Source of the DNA: Ascaphus truei
Taxonomy: Eukaryota > Chordata > Amphibia > Anura > Ascaphidae
Assembly (NCBI GenBank): GCA_036426205.1
Contig: WSYH01001254.1
Span: 1-64,000, forward strand
Reading direction: 5' to 3'
DNA: 64,000 nucleotides
Below are positions 1 through 11,510 of this stretch, one piece after another. The notes below the pieces were generated by a model. That model saw nothing but the letters and a program-made list of their open reading frames with translations, was not told the origin of the DNA and made no database searches. A program made the position numbers and the translations under genes. The first letter of the stretch is position 1. The number at the start of each line of letters is the position of its first letter.

Positions 1-1908
1 ATTATATGTAATTCTGTGGAGTCAACTCCTGCTCACAGGGGAGATGACCCAACAGAACAAGCTTGCTCTGATTTTACATTTAAAGATTATTGCATGATCT
101 CTGATCTAGAAGATTTGCGTATGGAACAAGAAATGGAGAATGATGTTGAGGATGTGTCTCTTTCTAATTTCCTTAGCTTTGAACATACCACATTTAGGAA
201 GAAATCAACTTTTTGTCCCTATGGTTCTAAAAGTGCCTCCATAATTACTTTTGAGAGATTGGTGGAAAAAGATCTGAGGATTCTAGCCGAGAATTGTAAA
301 CGTTATCCCTTTTGTGGCAACAATCTCACTACCCTTGAATTACAAGAATTACAAATCCTAAAAGAGGATAAAAGCATTGTTATCAAAAATGCTGACAAGG
401 GTGGTGCGATTGTTGTACAATCAGCTGAGAATTATAGGCAGGAAGCCCTAAGACAGTTATCAGACAGTCAAGCATATTGCAAATTATTGTCGGATCCTAC
501 CACCAATTTCTCTCATGCATTGAATGATTTGCTGCTCCTGGGTAGAGAACTTTATGTACTAAGCAAAAAAGAATTTGAATTTCTGTGCTCCCCTAACCCC
601 ATAGTCCCCATCTTTCACCATCTCCCAAAGATCCATAAATCGCTCACAAACCCTCCGGGACGTCCCATTGTGGCGAGCATTGGATCTTTGGGAGATGGGC
701 TCTCTCGATTCATAGACGCATATTTGCAACCTATTGTACAGTCACTTCCATCTTTTTTGAAAGACTCCAGTCAATTAATCTTTGATCTCAACAGAGTACA
801 ATGGCGAGAGAGTTATAGATGGGTGACTATGGACGTGACCTCTCTTTATAACATCATCAAACATGATCAGGGCATTTTCGCCGTACAGCATTTTCTAAGA
901 TCTTCTCATTTATCACCAGCACTATGCACTTTTCTATTAGATTCCATCACTTTTTTACTCACTCACAATTATTTCTCTTTTGACTCACAATTTTATTTAC
1001 AAACTCGGGGCACTGCTATGGGCACTTCTTTCGCACCTTCATATGCAAATCTTTTTATGGGGTTGTGGGAGTCTGTATTTATTTTTAGTGATAAAAACAC
1101 TTTTCGGCACCAGATTAAATTTTACAAACGTTACATAGATGACCTTCTGTTTATTTGGGATGGTGATTTCACATCTTTAGAAACATTTATTCACTCACTT
1201 AATAACAATGATCACAATTTACATTTCACATATCAGGAGAACATGAATCACATTTATTATTTGGACTTAATGCTGTATGTCGATATGCGGGGTAGCATCC
1301 AAAGTGACATTTACAGGAAACCAAATGCACGTAATTCCTACCTAAGAGCAGATAGTAACCATTCCAAATCTCTTAAAAAGGGCATTCTCAAAGGACAATT
1401 TACACGACTAAAAAGATTGTGTTCTACTGAGGAATCATTCGATGTACAATCTAAAGATCTTATTACAAGATTTCTATCTAGAGGTTACAATCAATATGAC
1501 ATTATTGAAGCTCATGCAACTGTCAAAACATTAGATAGAAGAGATCTTTTACTCTCCTCCAAAAAGAGACCAAAACATGATGAGGCAACAACACCATTGT
1601 TTATTACACAACAGAGCAGGCAGACAAATCACATACGATCTATTATCTATAAACATTGGGACATCTTGAAACTAGACAAAGATTTGACTTCAGTTCTTGT
1701 TAATAAACCAAAACTTGTATTCAGAAAGGCCAAATCATTGGGCACATTCCTTTCCCCTAGCCTGTTTGATTCCAGGATTAACAGAAGTAAGATACAAAAT
1801 ATACCAAAAGGGTTTTTCTCATGTGGACACTGTGGGGTATGCAAGTTTGCGAAAAAAAGAAAAAATGTTATTTGCATGTGTCTGCCCTTTTTTGGCTATT
1901 ATGCCTAA
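1..1908 (+). CDS. Penelope-like retroelement reverse transcriptase ORF, open at the left edge, 3'-truncated
   Basis: The frame is open from base 1, so the protein starts upstream of the window; the GTG at 16 is not a real start. Across about 630 residues it shows Penelope-like RT motifs in order: PKIHK and GRPIVASIGS in the fingers, the motif A block TMDVTSLYN near residue 272, the motif B block GTAMGTSFAPSYANLFMG near 332, and the catalytic YIDDLLFIWDG near 375. A CGHCGVC cysteine cluster near the end normally precedes the GIY-YIG endonuclease. Here the frame leaves the family right after that cluster, at about 1855, and stops at 1906-1908, so the endonuclease is missing. The RT region has no internal stop, suggesting a young or constrained copy. 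The family (Neptune-like) is inferred from the motifs. The protein would copy its own RNA at a chromosomal nick. Confidence 0.88.
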   Translation: MICNSVESTPAHRGDDPTEQACSDFTFKDYCMISDLEDLRMEQEMENDVEDVSLSNFLSFEHTTFRKKSTFCPYGSKSASIITFERLVEKDLRILAENCKRYPFCGNNLTTLELQELQILKEDKSIVIKNADKGGAIVVQSAENYRQEALRQLSDSQAYCKLLSDPTTNFSHALNDLLLLGRELYVLSKKEFEFLCSPNPIVPIFHHLPKIHKSLTNPPGRPIVASIGSLGDGLSRFIDAYLQPIVQSLPSFLKDSSQLIFDLNRVQWRESYRWVTMDVTSLYNIIKHDQGIFAVQHFLRSSHLSPALCTFLLDSITFLLTHNYFSFDSQFYLQTRGTAMGTSFAPSYANLFMGLWESVFIFSDKNTFRHQIKFYKRYIDDLLFIWDGDFTSLETFIHSLNNNDHNLHFTYQENMNHIYYLDLMLYVDMRGSIQSDIYRKPNARNSYLRADSNHSKSLKKGILKGQFTRLKRLCSTEESFDVQSKDLITRFLSRGYNQYDIIEAHATVKTLDRRDLLLSSKKRPKHDEATTPLFITQQSRQTNHIRSIIYKHWDILKLDKDLTSVLVNKPKLVFRKAKSLGTFLSPSLFDSRINRSKIQNIPKGFFSCGHCGVCKFAKKRKNVICMCLPFFGYYA

Positions 1909-2990
1909 TAAATAAACTTATTTTTTGCATCAAGCCCTCTTCATCATTTTGGCAGTGCTCTGCTCTCTCACTACTAATCATATGTTCAGCAGTACTCACC
2001 TGGAATGTAAAGTATATCTATTCTAGCAGGGTCAACAGTTGTATGGAGAGTGGAAGAGAGAGAGTGTGGGTCTGTGTGTATGTGAGGCTTCCATACATTG
2101 TTAAAGCCTTTTGATAAGGAAGCTAGATGGCATCTGAGCCCAGCTCCCAGGTAGAGCGATTTCCCTGGAAAGCCAGCAATAAACTACATGTAGTCTCGGG
2201 TAACAGGACAACAGTATCAGTCTCCCAGCTTCAAAATCCGAGCATCACATTTAACAAGAAAACTACATTCGTTTCAATTTGATTTCCCCCCCACTCTATT
2301 GACCCAGTTTTGCAACTGTAAGACTTTCATAAATATACCCCATAGATTCAGTGACCCATTGAAAATCTTTGAGCTATGAACAATGGTGCTTTTAAATTAA
2401 TGATGTGCTATATGAGAATATCAAAGGCAAAAATGCTAAACATAATCAGAATTATTTCAGTACTATATGAAAAAAAAGATATTCCAGTTTTTTTTATAAC
2501 AAAATACATTTTGTTCTGTTAAAGTACACTGTCATTGTACAGGCTTTGTTGATTGGTTTACCATGTGCATGGCCACAGGGCTATTTTGATGGAACTGGGA
2601 CAAAACATTCTGTATGACAAACACAAGCACAGAAGGATGCATATTATAGCTTATGAAAACATTGTGTTTTCTATCAGGCAGAAACCTTTGTTCCTAACAC
2701 TCTCAATTGATTGTAAATATGTTAACTAATCTAAATAGTCTATCAAACGAACCTTCAACTAACTCTCTTATACCAAAGTAGTTCACTGATGAGCATCTAT
2801 TTTTTAAAGTTAATATTGTCAGAAAGACATCTTCTCTTGTTCATTTTTTACATTTTCATAATGTTAAAATTATTACATGTAATCTTTATATTACCATCAA
2901 CCAGTTACCTATAGAGTGCCCTTTAGATATTACTATTTACTATTTTGGTTAACTTAAAACAAATTCTTATTGCCACGGAAGACCAGACAA
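1909..2990. other. AT-rich stretch with no recognised gene
   Basis: No exon, RNA gene or element boundary was recognised. An AATAAA overlaps the RT stop near 1908, and some short low-complexity T and A runs follow. Confidence 0.4.
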
Positions 2991-3640
2991 TCGTAATCAA
3001 AGAACCAGACAGAACAAAGGAGTTAAATAAATTATGTTTATTTTGACTGGAGCAAAAAGGAACAACACGCCAAGACAGGGGGAAATGAGGGACTCCTAGC
3101 TTACTAGGTGCTGGGTACTGCCGAAGCTTTTCCATGATCCGTCACCTCAAAATATCTCAGAGACCAGGGATGATTGCCTCTCGGTTCTCCATTCGTATTT
3201 CCAGTTGGTCTCTGACACAGAGACTAACCTCAAACAACTGTGGAGCTCTAATCGGCATACACACTTTCCAGGCCTCCAACTGAAAACATGGGAAACCGGG
3301 TGCTGACCATTCAGTGAAGAGATTGTCTTCGCTGAGCCAATCAGAGGCTGAGGACTCGCGCAAGATGGACCAGTCAGGGCTGTGGATGGTGACAGTGATT
3401 TAGGACAGCCCAGAGGGGGTGTTCTTAAGGAGAGTGGGAAATTAAAACTGACCAATGAGAATAGAGCCAGTGGGGCTAAGACCCAGGCCTCGGTTCCAAC
3501 TTTCAGCTGAATATGTCCCGCAGAGATAGATTCCCTACTGTCAGGGACAAACAATGTTTCCACTCTTGGAGTACTTGCTCCCCTGACATGAGTCCATGCC
3601 CTTCCGTACTTCCCCAGTTTTCTCAAACAACGTACCAAGC
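2990..3640 (-). repeat. Possible LTR-like repeat (minus strand)
   Basis: This moderately GC-rich block differs from its AT-rich flanks. On the minus strand it has an AATAAA-type signal (plus-strand TTTATTTT context near 3015-3035) and CCAAT-like motifs (ATTGG/CCAAT at about 3338 and 3450), a layout seen in retroviral-type LTRs. Ends and target duplication could not be defined. The overlapping ORFs of 70-163 residues resemble no protein I know. Confidence 0.25.
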
Positions 3641-5240
3641 CCTGAACAAAATACTAGTCCAAGGATCATTTGTGTGCTTGCCTCGCTAAGTGAATTAGGG
3701 GCCCAACACAACGAGAATTACCAAAATGCACACAGTAAAACCTACACAGGAATATACTGTTTTTACATGGGGACAATTAATAATATGGCAGGCAGCCATT
3801 TTGGCTATATAAGCTGGGCAATTTGACCAGTACCTCGGTCACCATTTTGATGGGTAGTGGCACCCAGTGGGCTTAACATTTAATATGCATTCCAGGCTGC
3901 CCCTAACATCACACTTATTTTCCTGATCAATAATTATGAATGGTTCAATGTGTCAACCGGTGCGAGCAGAAAACAGACAATGCCCTGAACCTTACATACC
4001 AAGAGCCTGCTAATAAAGACAACTGAGATTATAATAAATTCTGGAAAAGTCAAAGAGCATCCTCTTGAATAAATGCAAAATACAGCATGATAGAGGGGTA
4101 TACCAGTACGATGACCTGTTTGCCTATCCTGGCTAGTCCTGGAAAAAATACCTAATCGTTCCTTTGCTTCTGCCAAACGCAATGTACAGTTAGCCAAATT
4201 TAGAGGAGACCCAAAGAAAAAAGAAATTGTGTTTTTTTTCCATCAGGTATTCTCTTTGTGTTTTTCCCTTTTTAGCAGTGTATGTTTTACTACTGTATGC
4301 TATTTTACAGGGGCCATGCCACTTAAATATTTGTTGTAGTAATTGTACTGACATGAACCAGATAATACGTTTCTGTGGTCTTAAAAGTTCTTCATTTTTA
4401 CATTTGAATTACTTCTAATTTAGGTAAAATGTTTAGAGGAGGAAACAGTTAATTGGAAACTGTTAAGTTTAATTAAGGAAACTAGACTGACATTAACTAA
4501 AGCTCTGTAGTACAGAGGTTAGTAATGTGTAGAGAATAGCAATGTTATTAAATCATCCTCACCATAATATAAAAATAAAAGCATTAAAAACCATGTGACT
4601 GGAATTTAATTGGAACCAAATACTGTTTGTCATCTGTAAATACATCTATTTACAATGCATTACAGGAATTAACTTAGTAACTACATTTAGAAAAGATGCA
4701 CAGGGCTAAGAATAATTGTAATTCTATTTGATCTCTAGAAAAACATGTTGCAGCAGAGAACTGACTGCCTGGAGCTTATTATACAGAACAAAGATTCTGG
4801 GCTACGAGATGATGTTTAATAATACACAGTGGTGTAGTGGTCACTTATAGGAGTATATGCATTGTCTATTTTAGAGCAAAGTTGTTGCGGACAGTAGAGA
4901 TGGGCAAACCTGTCAAAATCCGATCCGCAGATTTTCGGCACTACTTTTAGTGGACAAAATCCAATTCGCACAACGGATTCCAAAGACGGATTGGGCGAGA
5001 GGTGCAAATAACATAGGGAGAGACACCTGGGTTCAAAAAGGAGCACATATCAGGTGACTCACATTCAACACTTCCTAAAAGGATTTCCATAAGAACTATA
5101 TTGAGCTGACAAAGAAGAAACTGCAGTTAAAAAAGTTCAAACCAGACCATTTTTGTTTATATAGATTTAATTGCAAACACAAATCACAGGTAGTGGAGGG
5201 CATGGGCCACACTAAAAACATGTTATATGTGTTTCCACTA
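3641..5240. other. No recognised gene
   Basis: AT-rich sequence with no exon or element that I can support. The end of the stretch (about 5040-5100) shares a short motif, CACTTCCTAAAAGGAT, with 28520-28540, so a dispersed repeat probably lies here. Confidence 0.35.
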
Positions 5241-5475
5241 AACCCTTCCGTGATTGCTTGCAGACCTGCCAAGGGGGGATGACAGCCGGGACTGCTGTCC
5301 CAGGCTCGGACAGTCAAGGGTCCTGGTCAAGGGTCCTGGTCTCCCTGCTGGCAACCCTACAGTTCTCTCTCTGCAAGCAAGAAGGGCCCTCCCCTTTGCT
5401 CGGCACCACCCATATGTCCCTCTTTTCCCCAGGCCCTCCGTGGGCCTGCACATCCCTTCTATGCACCAGCCATGT

Positions 5476-6687
5476 GTAAGCCCCCATGCCTCAGGCCGAT
5501 CTTATACCACCATCTCGTGTACTATGGTCGCTTCATAGATGACATCATTATCATTTGGGATGGGGAAGAGTCTGTTTTAGCTGGTATCTTGAGTTCCTTC
5601 AACGATAATCTGTTTGGACTAAAATTTAGTCTGAATTTTTCCTGGATTTGGCCCTAAGTACAGACACAGACTTCAATATTATCACCAGCACACATTTCAA
5701 GTCTGTGTCTGTCAATAGCTATGTTCATGCGTCCAGTAATCACCACAAGCAATGGCTTGATAATATCCCTTTGGGGCAGATCATAGGTTACGCAGGAACT
5801 GCACAAGGGATATAGAATTTGAAAGCCAATCAAAGTCGCTTGGTAACAAGTTCATATCCAAAGGCTATGATCCTGATTTGATTTCCGAAGCTCGCAGCAA
5901 GGTCAGCTCTTTTGACAGATCAGATCTATTAAGTAAATCAAAAAAGAAAGGGAACAAGGGGGTACGCTTGAGTTATGATACTCCAGTGGAACCTACAAAT
6001 ACTGATGTGTCTAAAGTGAGGTTTATAACCACTTACAACCAGTCCTATAGATTTATTAATAAAATTCTTAATGATCACTGGTCCATCCTCAAGTGTGACC
6101 CCCATCTGGGATCCGCTCTGCCTGAAAGAGCAACAGTAGTGTACAGGAAGGCGAGAAACATTAAGAGTATGTTAGCTCCCACTAAACTCAGGTCGTCCTC
6201 GACTTCATCTAACATCACGACTCAAAAGGGTCCATTAGGCAATCACCTATGTGGACGTAGTCGGTGCATCACCTGCAGGCATCTCCTGAATCAGACGCAA
6301 ATTTGTTCCCCGAGCAGAGGTACCACACATTCTATCACTAGTTTTATAAATTGTCTCAGCACCTATGTTGTGTACCTGATACAGTGTGGATGCAGCCAAA
6401 AATATGTTGGACGCACCACCAGAACTCTTGGCACTCGTTTCCTGGAGCACAGGAGAAATGTGATCAAAGGTCTCAACTCCCATAGTGTTTCACGACACTT
6501 TAAATTATTTCATCAACAGGATCCCAAGACTATGAAAGTGATGGGTATTGAGACCATTTCTCCGTGTGCCCTAGGGGGCGACCGCTTCAAGACTCTCTGC
6601 AGGCGGGAAACTTTCTGGATCCACCAGTTGGGCACCTTAAGCCCGGGTGGACTAAATGAATGCCTAGATGTCAGTACATTTGTATAA
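5476..6687 (+). pseudogene. Penelope-like retroelement, C-terminal RT plus GIY-YIG endonuclease, frameshifted
   Basis: The copy begins in the RT palm with FIDDIIIIWDG (about 5530-5565), stops at 5657 and continues in other frames to about 5870. A long open frame then covers 5878-6687; its apparent first codon is ATT, so it is not a true start. The frame holds the linker, then a cysteine cluster (CGRSRCITC, about 6250-6276). The GIY-YIG endonuclease follows: YVVYLIQCG, KYVGRTTRTLGTRFLEHRR, and a terminal RRETFWIHQLGT...GGLNE block carrying the expected late Glu. The stop is at 6685-6687. The family uses this nuclease to nick the target for reverse transcription. It is a different copy from the ORF at 1-1908 and retains what that copy lacks. 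The frameshift and missing N-terminus make it non-functional. Confidence 0.88.
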
Positions 6688-7949
6688 TTGGTCCTTGGAC
6701 GTCTCTTCCTGTCCATGACTTCCTCTGCTGTTCTCTGTCATCTATTGTCTGGGTCTCTCCGCCATCTCTCCTCGTGTCCGGGACCTTAGTTATAGCAATA
6801 GTATATATGTGGTTTTTGTGGTCACACCATCCTCAACACTTATTTTTAGTATTTCCAACTGTAAATGTACCACTATATCCAAACACTCACTTATACATCA
6901 CTTTTTCATCTATATAGTTTCACACATTTATATATAAATAGATTTTTTATTCACTAGTATATATTTAATAATTGTAATGTAGTTTTTGTAAGTTGAGACA
7001 CTGTGTTTTTCACAAATCCTGATGTACACCTATATTCTTTTGAATTCATTCATTCATTCACGTAGACATTATAAATTATCATAATACACACAACACCAAT
7101 TTTTATACCATATATATTTTTAGTAACCAATAAGAAAATACTTTATCACACTCACAGGTGGTGTCATCACCATCAGTAATCAATTTATTGAATATTTCTT
7201 TATGGTTCATGAAGTTTTCATTTATATTTTTATTTTCATTGTATTTTCTACACCCCCCTCCAGATATCTTGATTTGTTTTTACACCCATTCCAGACATCT
7301 GGCTTTGTTCGTGGCATAATGATCCCCATTTCACACTTAGTGTGAATGTGTTATACATACTCATCATATCCTCATTATATAACTTCCGTTTTTTCATTTC
7401 ATCATTTTTTTCATATATATTTTTTTCATTTATATATTTTTTCATTCATCATTTTTTCATTCATCTTTATATTTATATTTATTTTTATTTCATTATAATT
7501 ATAATCATTTATTGTCCGTTCGGTTTCAATGTAACTGCAATTATTGTAATACATGATGTTTTTCTAAGAGGATTAACATTGCTATGCATGTGATATATTA
7601 GGGGTTAATGACTTTTTATATATATTTATTTATTTTGTAATGTGTTTTTATTCTATATTATCTAATAGTTTTCATATGTATAGTTTCAATGATGATAATT
7701 GTAAAGCATATGTTAGAAGATGTATTTATGTCCCTTATGTCTAGCACCTCTAGCATTTATGGTGTAATACTTCTATTTCAATCTCTCCAATTCTAGTAAA
7801 TAGTATTTTAATTAGGCATAATCAATGTGTATTTAATTGTTGTTATAATTAGATTTAGCACTAAGCACCTTTCAGCTGAGTAGGGGCGTTCTATTGAATT
7901 AGCAGCATTAGAGTGGGTATTTAAATGCCAGACGTGCTCCTACTCCACA
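6688..7949 (+). other. AT-rich 3' tail of the Penelope-like copy, no gene
   Basis: The sequence is strongly T-rich, with TTTTTCATTTATAT-like low complexity at 7380-7500, and has no ORF of note. It links the endonuclease ORF to the terminal-repeat complex that starts at 7950, so it is probably the untranslated 3' part of the same element. Confidence 0.45.
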
Positions 7950-8092
7950 CTTCCCTTTGAGAAAGTTACCCGTGAGTGACGAAACGCGTCAGGGAGCGTC
8001 ATCACGTTGGACGCATTGACATTACGTCATCACAGAGTGCTGGAGCAGACCGATCCACGCGCTGGTGCTACAGAGGCCTAGTAACACGGAGC
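7950..8092 (+). repeat. Left inverted arm of the Penelope-associated terminal repeat
   Basis: This 143-base arm begins CTTCCCTTTGAGAAAG and ends near CACGGAGC. Its near-identical reverse complement is at 8791-8933. Its first 46 bases hold the hammerhead-like motif listed separately. Penelope-like elements often have inverted or tandem terminal copies, which fits the endonuclease ORF upstream. Confidence 0.8.
7952..7995 (+). ncRNA. Hammerhead-like ribozyme motif, variant core (copy A)
   Basis: Stem I is TCCCT (7952-7956) with AGGGA (7991-7995). The core box is TTGAGAA (7957-7963), followed by one A. Stem II is GTTAC (7965-7969) with GTGAC (7976-7980), including one G-U pair. Then come GAAA (7981-7984) and CGCGTC ending in a GTC cleavage-type triplet (7988-7990). 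Relative to the canonical CUGANGA box, positions 3 and 8 are U and A instead of C and G, which keeps the core pair. Hammerhead motifs are known in terminal repeats of Penelope-like elements. Activity is uncertain because of the extra A and the very short stem III. Confidence 0.55.
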
Positions 8093-8321
8093 CACTTTCT
8101 TGGACTCTGGAACGACATCACACATTTACTGGCCCTGGAAATCTGCTGGGACACCTGCTGGGACGTTGGCCCATCCTGTTTCAAGATCGGTTATTTCCCC
8201 AAGGATATAAAGCAGCAACCGGATGGTGGTGATTATTATCCCGCAATGCCTATTTTATCTGTACTTTTGTGAGTGCATTTTTACCCCCCCCTCTCCCCCT
8301 TCCCCTCATTAAATATACAAT

Positions 8322-8735
8322 TTTACGCTATGGGGCGTGCGCTCTCTCCTCTTTTTTTCTTTTAGATTCCCTGTGGATTTGGTTTGTCCACTTTGAGAGC
8401 AGCCGGAGACCCCTTGCATCAGCATCCATTTCGAATTGGACTATCATTTGAGGACTGGTTTTCACCCTCTTTTTTTTATTTATTCATGTTATTATAGTTA
8501 TATGCATTGTCTATGTATATTGTTTGCTTGTGTTAGTTATCCTTAGTTTTGAGCACAGGTTCAGATTCATTAGGTGTTACTATAATATTGGATTATTCAT
8601 CGGTTTCACATTTATATTTAATTATTCATTTCACTTTATAGATGTAATATTTTGGATTAGTTTGTAGCACCTTATCTTTAAATCACTTTATTCATCATAA
8701 TCAAAGGCGCTGCTTTCTTCTTTTTGTTTGCCCTC
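8322..8735 (+). repeat. Direct terminal repeat, copy 1
   Basis: The repeat begins TTTACGCTATGGGGCGTGCG and recurs at 8934-9347 with a constant offset of about 612 bases and few differences. It ends near an AT dinucleotide tract. Together with the inverted arms it gives the order left arm, direct repeat, right arm, direct repeat. Short ORFs of 60-61 residues in both copies are repeat-derived. Confidence 0.82.
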
Positions 8736-8790
8736 ATATATATATATATATATATACATTTATACAGTGGCTTCATCATGTGTATATATA

Positions 8791-8933
8791 GCTCCGTGTT
8801 ACCAGGCCTCTGTAGCACCAGCGCGTGGATCGGTCTGCTCCAGCGCTCTGTGATGACGTAATGTCAATGCGTCCAACGTGATGACGCTCCCTGACGCGTT
8901 TCGTCACTCATGGGTAACTTTCTCAAAGGGAAG
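8791..8933 (-). repeat. Right inverted arm of the Penelope-associated terminal repeat
   Basis: This is the reverse complement of 7950-8092 with a handful of substitutions. It carries a second hammerhead-like motif on the minus strand (8887-8932): TTGAGAA core, GAAACGCGTC, and the same stem I TCCCT/AGGGA. One loop base differs (CCATGA for CCGTGA). Confidence 0.78.
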
Positions 8934-9344
8934 TTTACGCTATGGGGCGTGCGCTCTCTCCTCTTTTTTTCTTTTAGATTCCTTGTGGATTTGGTTTGTC
9001 CACTTTGAGAGCAGCCGGAGATCCCTTGCATCAGCAGCCATTTCGAATTGGACTATCATTTGAGGACTGGTTTTCACCCTTTTTTTTTTTATATCTATTC
9101 ATGTTGTTATAGTTATATGCATTGTCTATGTATATTGTTTGCTTGTGTTAGTTATCCTTAGTTTTGAGCACAGGTTCAGATTCAGTAGGTGCTACTATAA
9201 AATTGGATTATTCATCGGTTTCACATTTATATTTAATATTCATTTCATTTTATAGATGTAATATTTTTGATTAGTTTGCAGCACCTTATCTTTAAACCAC
9301 TTTAATTATCATAATCAAAGGCGCTGCTTTTTTCTTTTGTTTGC

Positions 9345-9347
<3 letters not shown>
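8934..9347 (+). repeat. Direct terminal repeat, copy 2
   Basis: Second copy of 8322-8735, joined directly to the right inverted arm. It ends at an AT dinucleotide tract (9348-9392) beyond which a different, minus-strand element begins. Confidence 0.82.

Positions 9348-9392
<45 letters not shown>
9348..9392. repeat. (TA)n microsatellite
   Basis: About 22 TA units. Read as protein it gives an artificial IYIYIY tail on the overlapping minus-strand ORF. Confidence 0.95.
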
Positions 9393-9393
<1 letters not shown>

Positions 9394-9397
9394 TAAT

Positions 9398-10712
9398 TTC
9401 TTACTGGCTCTTTCGGCAGCACTTCGGGCTCCTCGCTTGGCTACTTGGGCCTTAAACTCGTTGAACTCAGCTTCCAGCCCAGCTCTCCTTATGGAAGCAA
9501 TCAAAGCTTCCGGGCCTCTGCGCCAGTCTGACCCGGAAGTGATGTCATCGCTGGTCGCCGCGGAATCTCCATCGCTCCTTGGTCTCGCACCGGAAGTGCG
9601 TGGAAGGACCGGAAGGGGCGGTGGTGGACCATCAGGGTCGCGAATGGGCAGGTAGGCCTCAAGCCGTTCTCTCTCCACAGGTTCCTCCACCTGGTGGGAA
9701 TAAGGGAGTGGTGGTGTCCTCATACTGCTCTGCTGTCTTGCGATGCTCTGCGGTTCCTCCGGAGCCATCTCAGATCCCATCTCCGCCGCACTGGGAGTCG
9801 CCACGGCCGTGGGACTTCTACGCGGTTCAGGCCGCATCAGCGCTCGCCGTCGGGGGGTCTCCGGACTCGTCTGCTCCATCTCAGGGGTAATTGGGACTTC
9901 TTCTTTACAGCTGGGGTGGTCCGCCGGCAGGCACATCACCACCGATGACAGGCTGTCTCTCTCATCCGACGAGGACTGCAACGGCTCCTCCGCTGGGGAA
10001 TCACCTCGAGTCCTTGCGGCATCGCGAGTAGTTATTGGTACGAAACGGGCCCGCTCCGGTACTTCCACTGCGGTCGCGCTCTCCTCCGTCGGGACATCTC
10101 TTGGTGGCTGGGCCTGGGTCCCTACCTCGGGGTGATATATGGGACCAGGGCAGCCTTTGCATCCGCCTCCTCTACCTCGATCAGCGTCACTGGAGAGGCA
10201 TCTCGCGGGGTCTTTATCATAGGGCATGGCTTGATAGGCCATAGGTAGAACGTGCCACACTGTTGGCACCGTGCCGTTGTACTTGGAGCCGGTCCGGGTG
10301 ACCTGCATTGGATGCACAGGCACCACAGATATTCTCGGCCATCAACCTCCACAACCAGGAAGCCTCCTGGAATCTGATAAGTTGTTATGCTTAGGTCAGC
10401 CATCTTTTGCGCGGGAGTTGATTTGCTCAGCTTGCTGGTTTCACACTTAGCTCCTTCTCCTTCTCCAGTCAAGCAGAAGTGAAGTTCCTCAGCCTCACTT
10501 CCTGTCCCTCCTTCCGCTGGGGAGGACTGTTTGGATTGGTTCTCGGTGTGCCCCCTCCCTCTGGTGGAAACAAGAGGAGGGGCACTCTCTCTCTTTGTGT
10601 GACGTGGCTTCATCCGTCGGCCAGTCACTACACAGGTGGGTGTAGCTTCGGCTTCCGCACCACTCCCTTCTTTTGGCTGGGGATCTGGGTTTGGTGCCAA
10701 ACCCCTGCACAT
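9398..10712 (-). pseudogene. Gag-like retroelement protein with a zinc-ribbon motif, frame-disrupted
   Basis: Two overlapping minus-strand frames read in sequence: 10712-10122, then 10326 down to about 9398. The likely protein start is the ATG of MADLSITTYQ near 10404. A short beta-rich segment (GGFLVVEVDGREYLW) leads into a four-cysteine cluster, C-x2-C-x13-C-x2-C (CIQC...CQQC), which looks like a zinc ribbon. The rest is a low-complexity Pro/Ser/Glu/Arg-rich region and a final basic, Ala-rich helix (ALIASIRRAGLEAEFNEFK). The frame runs into the (TA)n tract at the Penelope repeat boundary, so the 3' end is lost. Related LTR-like sequence lies upstream at 11511-12165. I read it as a gag-type ORF by context and composition; I do not recognise the exact family. 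It could instead be another retroelement ORF1. Confidence 0.4.
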
Positions 10713-11510
10713 CTCTCACCACATTTCTCAAGCAGCACGTGCGTGATCTAGGCTTGGCGGGAATCGCCATTTTGGACTGGCTGCAACACGCGTTGCAGTG
10801 AATGACGCAGCTGTCGCCATTTTAACCTTCTCCATGCCCCGCAGAGCACATGTATCTCTCGCCGCCATCTTTAGTGAGCCCTCTAAGCCCATGATAGCGC
10901 TACTCTCAGTGTCTATGGTGTAACTCGTTCCTAGACACTTTCTACACTTAATGGTGCTCTAACCCATGAATATAACACATGGCATATCCCAGGCTAAGCA
11001 GAACTCTCTCCTAGTACACCGCACTCACTGACGGTTCATTACAAGCACTCTGTGGTGTGTTTTCTGGATACTGGCTAGTGTACTTGGCATTCCTAAGTAC
11101 TTGGCGTCAACCTATTTTTGGCCACTCATAGTGCAGACCCTATGCTGAAGTCCCTGACCTTGTTAACAGGCTAACCCCCCCCCCAGGAATCCTACACTAT
11201 CTGCCTCAAGGGACTAGAACAGCTATAGCCTCTTTATCCAAATTTACATCACCCTCCTAGGGCACCTAGGGTGTACTGTGCTAGAGGACGGTCTCTCCCG
11301 ACTACCCCTAGTCTGCAAAAATGCCCTTCGTTCTGCAGCACTTGCTCTGAAAGTGTACCTACATCTTTCAGCTCTGCTTCGCTGAAAACCTGTCCTGTTG
11401 CTATTAGCAATCTCAGCTCTCTCAGCAGTGCCTCCAAATCTAGGCCAACTTCCCCTCCCAATCGCAGATCAGGTCCCATAAGGTGTTCTGGGGTCTGGCT
11501 AGGTGTCTCT

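Noticed and set aside
9292..9400. Tyr/Ile-repeat tail of the minus-strand ORF at 9292-10326
   Set aside because: It is translation of a (TA)n microsatellite, not protein-coding.
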